A stretch of DNA of 10,330 nucleotides, taken from Pseudomonadales bacterium. GTDB lineage: Bacteria > Pseudomonadota > Gammaproteobacteria > Pseudomonadales > Litorivicinaceae. The translations under genes and the position numbers were made by a program. Below are positions 6,751 to 10,330 of the stretch, piece by piece. The DNA is taken from the NCBI GenBank assembly GCA_012269655.1, contig JAAXJV010000074.1, positions 1 to 10,330 on the forward strand. Direction: 5' to 3'. The notes below the pieces were generated by a model. That model searched no databases, was not told the origin of the DNA, and saw nothing but the letters and a program-made list of their open reading frames with translations. Numbering within the stretch: the stretch's first letter is position 1; each line of letters opens with the position of its first letter.

Positions 6751-7655
6751 TGAAATTTGGTGTATTGGGTTACGGGAAGATTGTTCGAACGGAATTGGCC
6801 CCTGCTTTCGCCGAAGCCGGCCACCCTATCGTGGCCGTCGGCAGCCGTTCCGGCCAACGACCCGAAGGATTCGAAGGCAGCGTACACGCGAGCTATAGCG
6901 ACTGCATTCAAGACCCCGAGGTCGAGGCGATTTACATCGCCACCCCCAACCATTTGCATGTTCCGTTAAGTATCGAGGCCATGCAGGCAGGCAAGCCGGT
7001 TCTGTGTGAAAAACCCGCCGCGATGAACGGCGCAGATTTCCAAAAGCTCAAGCAAGCACAGGCCGCCAGCGGCCGCGCCCTGATGGAAGCCTTCATGGTT
7101 CAGCACCATCCGCAATGGGAACGCATCGCTACGCATCCCTGGGGAGCGCACAAGCTACTGCACACCAGTTTTACCTACGGCCCCCGTCTCGATACCGACG
7201 TGCGTAGTAAAGCGGAACTCGGCGGCGGCGTTTGGCTGGATATCGGCTGTTACGGGCTATGGGCCTGTTATCAATTTGGGGCGCGGCAACTCAAGTCGAT
7301 CTCGGGTGAATTCCGCGAACACCATGGCTGCTGTATACATGCTCAGGTGACATTGCACTTTGATGAGCTGGATGCACAAATTGAAGTCGGCGGCCTCCAT
7401 TTTCGCCAGCAAGCCTTAACCCTAATCACCGATCGAGAACGCCTTCAGGTCACTCGCCCGTTCAATCCAATCGGCGAGACAATCAACACTTACCAAACCG
7501 ACGATGAATTGAGCCAGTGGCAGGATGACGCCAACCAATATGCCCGCATGATTCAATATTTTGTTGAACAGGCAGACTCTGGCCAATTTCTATTCCAAGA
7601 ACGCTCAGCGCTGATCGCTCAGTGGTCTGACGAGATAATCAAAACCCTTAAATAA
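6750..7655 (+). CDS. Gfo/Idh/MocA-family NAD(P)-dependent oxidoreductase
   Basis: This 301-residue cytoplasmic dehydrogenase has an N-terminal Rossmann domain (about 1-115) with the dinucleotide motif GVLGYGKI (4-11), the conserved ATPNHLHVP (64-72), and the catalytic EKP motif (E87-K88-P89). A C-terminal alpha/beta substrate domain follows; GGGVWLDIGCYGL (158-170) matches the usual G-x-L-x-D-x-G-x-Y region. The family oxidises or reduces sugars, polyols, inositols or related compounds; trans-1,2-dihydrodiols are a further possibility because short members of about 300-330 residues include such enzymes. The substrate cannot be told from the sequence. The ATG overlaps the GlcD TAA by one base (TAATG), a classic coupling arrangement, so it probably acts in the same pathway. 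Its end overlaps the convergent nitroreductase-like gene by 8 nt. The length is slightly short for the family but both domains are present. Confidence 0.88.
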   Translation: MKFGVLGYGKIVRTELAPAFAEAGHPIVAVGSRSGQRPEGFEGSVHASYSDCIQDPEVEAIYIATPNHLHVPLSIEAMQAGKPVLCEKPAAMNGADFQKLKQAQAASGRALMEAFMVQHHPQWERIATHPWGAHKLLHTSFTYGPRLDTDVRSKAELGGGVWLDIGCYGLWACYQFGARQLKSISGEFREHHGCCIHAQVTLHFDELDAQIEVGGLHFRQQALTLITDRERLQVTRPFNPIGETINTYQTDDELSQWQDDANQYARMIQYFVEQADSGQFLFQERSALIAQWSDEIIKTLK

Positions 7656-8217
7656 TTTGGCAGGCTTCCTCAAAGGATAAACGTGGTCCGCGAGGATAGA
7701 CCTGACTCGTATCGGCTACGCCCAGCATCAGTAGAAAACTGGTTTGCCAAGTCGAGTCAGCAAAAAATTCGGCGTCCACCGCGGCTCGATCAAAGCCGGC
7801 CAGCGGCCCACAGTCCAACCCCATGCTCCGAGCGGCCGCGATTAACATGCCGGCCTGCAAATGTGTGCTTCGATAACCAGAGAAGGCTTTGGCTTCGGCA
7901 GACATATGATCGAAATAGCTCGGACTGGGCATATGTGGCGCCAACACCGGTAATTTTTCGGTAAAGGCCGTATCGAATGCCACCACGGCCGTCACCGGCG
8001 CTGATTCCACCTTGGCGACATTGCCCGCCGCGATTGCCGGTAACAAACGAGCCTTGGCATCCTTGGACTGAATAAACAGCAAGCGCATGGGGCAGGTGTT
8101 GCTCTCCGTCGGCGCCCATTTCGCTAGGTCATACAGCGCTTGTATCTGTGCTGGATCGACTGGAGTATTCGTATAAAGTTTAGCGCTTCTCGCCTGGGTG
8201 AAGACCTCAGTGTGCAT
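7648..8217 (-). CDS. Nitroreductase-fold protein of the RutE (malonic semialdehyde reductase) type
   Basis: This 189-residue FMN-dependent nitroreductase-superfamily enzyme closely follows the RutE pattern: FTQAR (6-10), YDLAKWAPTESN (29-40), a stretch with AIAAGNV (61-67), the APVTAVVAFD segment (73-82) followed by LPVLAPH (89-95), GLDCGPLAGFDRAAVDAEFF (133-152), and the C-terminal PRLSFEEAC (178-186). RutE reduces malonic semialdehyde to 3-hydroxypropionate in pyrimidine catabolism (established for E. coli). No other rut gene is present, so this copy could detoxify other aldehydes, enones or nitro compounds. CGGAG lies 8 bases upstream of the start codon (8215-8217 on the minus strand) and supports it. 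The gene is transcribed away from the 98-residue protein gene, with a 206-bp intergenic region between them, and converges on the Gfo/Idh/MocA gene. I leave the symbol blank because orthology to rutE is not shown. Confidence 0.85.
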   Translation of the reverse strand: MHTEVFTQARSAKLYTNTPVDPAQIQALYDLAKWAPTESNTCPMRLLFIQSKDAKARLLPAIAAGNVAKVESAPVTAVVAFDTAFTEKLPVLAPHMPSPSYFDHMSAEAKAFSGYRSTHLQAGMLIAAARSMGLDCGPLAGFDRAAVDAEFFADSTWQTSFLLMLGVADTSQVYPRGPRLSFEEACQII

Positions 8218-8423
8218 GGGTCAAGCTCCGTGTGATTTTTGTGGCTAGAAGTGTAAACAGAAGATTCGTGCCAAGGTGGCATGGCTTTAACGATCGGCCA
8301 ACTTCCCCGGAAGTATGGGGGGCTAATACCCCTGTACGGGTTTACTGCGTATTTTTTCCAGTAGCCTTAGTCGCTAGATTAACGTTCTAATGAAGGGCTT
8401 CAGCCATAGCGAGGGCGCAAGCA
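8218..8423. promoter_or_regulatory. Divergent intergenic region with clustered inverted repeats
   Basis: This 206-bp non-coding region lies between two divergent genes. It contains ACTTCC-CC-GGAAGT (8301-8314), then a G6 run with CTAATA and CCCC (8317-8332), and immediately ACCC-CTGTAC-GGGT (8328-8341). A further palindrome TGAAG-GG-CTTCA spans 8391-8402. The first three form a nearly continuous 40-bp block and look like operators for one or more dimeric regulators. GAGGG (8411-8415) is the ribosome binding site for the GTG at 8424. I cannot define a clear -35/-10 pair. Confidence 0.45.
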
Positions 8424-8720
8424 GTGGCAGAATATCAATTGAAACAGGCGTTGGAACTTGGGGCAGCCTGGGTTGCTAGTAGCCGTAAGGCCGGTAACAC
8501 CGCCGAGATTGAGCAGGCTACCAGCGCATTCTTGGAGCTGGCGGAATTAGCCTGTAAACATGGCGTGCAACTGCCAGGTTACACCTTAGAGCCCGGCTCG
8601 CGGTTGGACGCAAAGATTCTAACTGATCTCGTTAACGCTGTTCGCCCAAAACGCCGCAATGGCTTACACATTGTTGCTTCAAATGGAAAACGTGTCGATC
8701 GCAAATCAGATCAAGGCTAG
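8424..8720 (+). CDS. Small protein of unknown function (98 aa)
   Basis: I do not recognise this family. The frame starts at GTG with a good Shine-Dalgarno GAGGG 8 bases upstream and has the codon flavour of neighbouring genes, so it is probably real. The N-terminal two thirds (about 1-47) look like two amphipathic helices rich in Ala, Leu and Glu, with one Trp (W16) and one Cys (C44). A Pro/Gly-containing turn (PGYTLEPGSR, 51-60) follows, then a third possible helix (LDAKILTDLVNAV, 61-73) and a strongly basic polar tail (PKRRNG, 75-80, and GKRVDRKSDQG at the end). There is no signal peptide or membrane segment, so it is probably cytoplasmic; the basic tail could bind nucleic acid or a partner. 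It has its own inverted-repeat-rich upstream region. Its last 15 nt overlap the convergent AEC transporter gene. Confidence 0.65.
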   Translation: MAEYQLKQALELGAAWVASSRKAGNTAEIEQATSAFLELAELACKHGVQLPGYTLEPGSRLDAKILTDLVNAVRPKRRNGLHIVASNGKRVDRKSDQG

Positions 8721-9644
8721 CGAGCGCAGACTCGCTAAGAGCGCGCTGACCGATAGAATCGAACCCAGCGTGGTGACAGAAATAATGCCCGCCGCCAACC
8801 CATGATTGCCCCCCATCGCCCGGACCATAACGTAACTGGCAGCCGCCGTGGGCGCAGCCACCATCATGATTAAAATACCCAGCAACGTGCCTTCGAGCCC
8901 GAAAAGCAATCCGATCGATACCGCAATCAACGGGGTTCCAAACAGCTTTGCAGCACTGGCATAGATCAGGTTTTTAGAATCGCCTTTTAGGCCGTGCCAA
9001 CTCACGCTGGCGCCTGTACACAACAAGGCCAGGGGAAGGGTCATTTCAGCCAAAAGTTCTGCCGATTGAGTCAGTAAATGAGGCAACTGCCACTGCTTTT
9101 GAGCAAACACCAGTGCAATGCAAATCGAGACGATCAGCGGATTGGTGTAGATGCCCTTAAACACTCCAGCCAGGCCGGCTTCCCGGTTTAACGAATAGCT
9201 GAGCGTCATGACCGACAACAGGTTATACAAAATCGTCACGAAGGCGAGATACAGCGCGGCCAACTCCAATCCCGGCTCGCCATAAGCTCCGTAACAATAG
9301 GCGAGCCCAATGATCCCCATGTTTGAGCGAAACCCACCTTGGACGACGATACCCCGCTCGGACTTGGGTGAAACAAACCACTTGGCATATGCCTCGAGCA
9401 AAATCCAAGCAACCACCGTGGTCAGGCTCCCGGCGATCAACAGATCGGCGTTAAATGTTTCGTCCGGCTGGCTTTGACTGATACTCAAAAACAATACCAG
9501 CGGCAACGTGACGTTAAATACCAAACGCGAGCCCGCTTGCGTAAAGCTATCGTCGATCCATCCCACTCGCCGCAGTACATACCCCGCCACCAACAATGCA
9601 AAGATCGGAAAGGTGACAGACAGGGAGAACAGTATCGCTTGCAT
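8706..9644 (-). CDS. AEC-family (auxin efflux carrier-like) transporter
   Basis: This 312-residue inner-membrane protein has about ten hydrophobic segments in two groups of five, the usual AEC architecture. Family landmarks are the first segment with FPIFALLVAGYVLRRVGWI (12-30), FNVTLPLVLF (43-52, the N-x-x-LP motif of the first crossover), GGFRSNMGIIGLAY (103-116), TNPLIVSI (167-174), EMTLPLALLCTGAS (200-213) and APTAAASYVMVRAMGG (264-279), which mirrors the N-terminal crossover. AEC members in bacteria export or import small carboxylates such as malate or malonate, or unknown metabolites; the substrate here is unknown. AGGA, 7 bases before ATG (9642-9644 on the minus strand), supports the start. 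A plausible sigma-70 promoter lies just upstream. The gene is divergent from the RND adaptor and converges with the 98-residue protein gene. Confidence 0.9.
   Translation of the reverse strand: MQAILFSLSVTFPIFALLVAGYVLRRVGWIDDSFTQAGSRLVFNVTLPLVLFLSISQSQPDETFNADLLIAGSLTTVVAWILLEAYAKWFVSPKSERGIVVQGGFRSNMGIIGLAYCYGAYGEPGLELAALYLAFVTILYNLLSVMTLSYSLNREAGLAGVFKGIYTNPLIVSICIALVFAQKQWQLPHLLTQSAELLAEMTLPLALLCTGASVSWHGLKGDSKNLIYASAAKLFGTPLIAVSIGLLFGLEGTLLGILIMMVAAPTAAASYVMVRAMGGNHGLAAGIISVTTLGSILSVSALLASLRSLALI
8718..8737. terminator. Perfect 7-bp hairpin between two convergent genes
   Basis: TAGCGAG (8718-8724), loop CGCAGA (8725-8730) and CTCGCTA (8731-8737) form a perfect stem. It begins at the TAG stop of the 98-residue protein gene and lies within the last codons of the AEC gene. 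There is no T-run after it on either strand, so a terminator role is tentative. Confidence 0.3.
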
Positions 9645-9668
9645 ACAAGAATCCTAAAGCGGGTGCGC

Positions 9669-9697
9669 ATTCTACACGAGCCGTAAATCTTTGTAAT
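9669..9697 (-). promoter_or_regulatory. Candidate sigma-70 promoter for the AEC transporter gene
   Basis: On the minus strand, ATTACA (complement of 9692-9697; 4/6 match to TTGACA) is followed after exactly 17 bases by TAGAAT (complement of 9669-9674; 5/6 match to TATAAT). Transcription would start near 9662, just upstream of the AGGA ribosome binding site (complement of 9652-9655), leaving a leader of about 18 bases. Confidence 0.5.
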
Positions 9698-9761
9698 AAG
9701 GCTTGCGAAACCATGCCCAAGCCCCCACTTTCCCTACGATTACCCGCCGTTAGGACTCAGC

Positions 9762-10330
9762 ATGACCCTCGCTTATTTCGTCAAATCCAAACTCCCTTGG
9801 TATGTATTGTCGTTGCTTATTGTGGCCTCGGGCTTTTTGGGCTTTAGAGTCATGGGCGCGATGAAAACACCGATCGAAGCGACCCCACCTCAGATTCTCG
9901 TACCCAAGGTAAAGACGGTTAACGCACAGACGGGCATCCGAGTGATTCCGATCAGGGCCGAAGGTTTTGTTCGGCCTTTCCGTTCGATCTCGTTAGCGGC
10001 TCAAACCGGCGGGCGTATTACGGCGTTACATCCAGCCTTGGAGTCACTGGGATCCTTTGAGCAGGGTGAAGTCTTGGTTCAACTGGATGACCGGGCGGCT
10101 AAAACACAGGTACGCAGCATCCAGGCAAATTTGGATTTGGTCGAGCGCCAGCTACAACGTGCACAGGACCTGAAAAAATCTAACGTGGTGAGCCAAGACC
10201 AACTAGAACAGCTCGAAAGCCAACAGACCCAATTGATCGCTCAGTTGGATTCGGCACAGGTTCAATTAGAAAACACGCGGGTCAAGGCCCCGTTCGATGG
10301 ACGTGTACGCCAGCAAGTGGCTCAGTTAGG
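9762..10330 (+). CDS. RND-type efflux periplasmic adaptor (membrane fusion protein), 3' end outside window
   Basis: The first 189 residues are visible and the frame is open at the window edge. A short basic N-terminus is followed by one membrane anchor (about 13-31), so the protein is held in the inner membrane with the rest in the periplasm. Next come the first half of the barrel-sandwich (lipoyl-like) domain, SLAAQTGGRITALHP...GEVLVQLDD (77-110), a Gln/Leu-rich alpha-hairpin coiled coil (about 112-170), and the return strand NTRVKAPFDGRVRQQ (171-185). This order is diagnostic of HlyD/AcrA-like adaptors, which link an inner-membrane RND pump to an outer-membrane channel. AGGA (9752-9755), 6 bases before the ATG, supports the start. 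The pump gene would be expected immediately downstream. The substrate is unknown. Divergent from the AEC gene with a 117-bp gap. Confidence 0.9.
   Translation, partial: MTLAYFVKSKLPWYVLSLLIVASGFLGFRVMGAMKTPIEATPPQILVPKVKTVNAQTGIRVIPIRAEGFVRPFRSISLAAQTGGRITALHPALESLGSFEQGEVLVQLDDRAAKTQVRSIQANLDLVERQLQRAQDLKKSNVVSQDQLEQLESQQTQLIAQLDSAQVQLENTRVKAPFDGRVRQQVAQL

Noticed and set aside
7790..8119. Open frame of 109 codons on the minus strand
   Set aside because: It is a shifted frame within the RutE-like gene, which carries clear family motifs in its own frame.
9701..9761. Promoter for the RND adaptor gene (TTGCGA at 9703-9708, TACGAT at 9735-9740)
   Set aside because: The two boxes are 26 bp apart, too far for a sigma-70 promoter, and neither has a good partner at 16-18 bp.
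1..10330. Mobile elements, CRISPR arrays, tRNA or rRNA genes
   Set aside because: No repeat-spacer pattern, transposase or integrase motifs, terminal inverted repeats or cloverleaf-type sequences were seen in reading both strands.

Overview
The window looks like chromosomal DNA of a proteobacterium, most likely a gammaproteobacterium and possibly marine. This rests on protein resemblance (an ArsJ-type transporter with its partner GAPDH, a GlcD with the E. coli-like C-terminal tail, a RutE-like reductase, AEC and RND-adaptor proteins), a base composition a little above 50 % GC by eye, and very tight gene packing. No 16S or other species marker is present, so genus-level placement is not possible. 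I see no tRNA, rRNA, IS element, integrase or CRISPR.

Layout. (1) 1-2326, plus strand: a short remnant that may be the end of a membrane protein, then an arsenate-detoxification pair. These are a specialised glyceraldehyde-3-phosphate dehydrogenase and ArsJ, the exporter of 1-arseno-3-phosphoglycerate. (2) 2392-3045, plus: a NarL/LuxR-type regulator whose receiver domain has lost the phosphorylation residues. (3) 3042-3635, minus: a flavin-reductase-family (FMN split-barrel) protein, tail-to-tail with the regulator and sharing a TTAA double stop inside an inverted repeat. (4) 3680-7655, plus: a tightly coupled three-gene unit. It comprises a cytoplasmic sulfatase/phosphonate-monoester-hydrolase-like enzyme with an unusual C-G-S-S-R nucleophile motif, a GlcD-type FAD oxidase overlapping it by 49 nt, and a Gfo/Idh/MocA dehydrogenase sharing one base with the GlcD stop codon. 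(5) 7648-8217, minus: a RutE-like nitroreductase-fold protein. (6) 8218-8423: a regulatory-looking intergenic stretch with several inverted repeats. (7) 8424-8720, plus: an unrecognised 98-residue protein with a GTG start. (8) 8706-9644, minus: an AEC-family transporter. (9) 9762 to the end, plus: the first 189 residues of an RND-type efflux periplasmic adaptor, cut by the window edge.

How the genes may work together. The first pair is a well-understood arsenate pathway: the GAPDH makes the unstable arseno-ester and ArsJ removes it. No ArsR is visible, so its control is unknown. The most original part is region 4, an apparent small catabolic operon: an ester hydrolase whose product may be a hydroxy acid oxidised by a GlcD that lacks its usual partners GlcE and GlcF, plus an NAD(P)-dependent sugar- or polyol-type dehydrogenase. 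The substrate cannot be read from the sequence. The remaining genes look like independent housekeeping or accessory functions.
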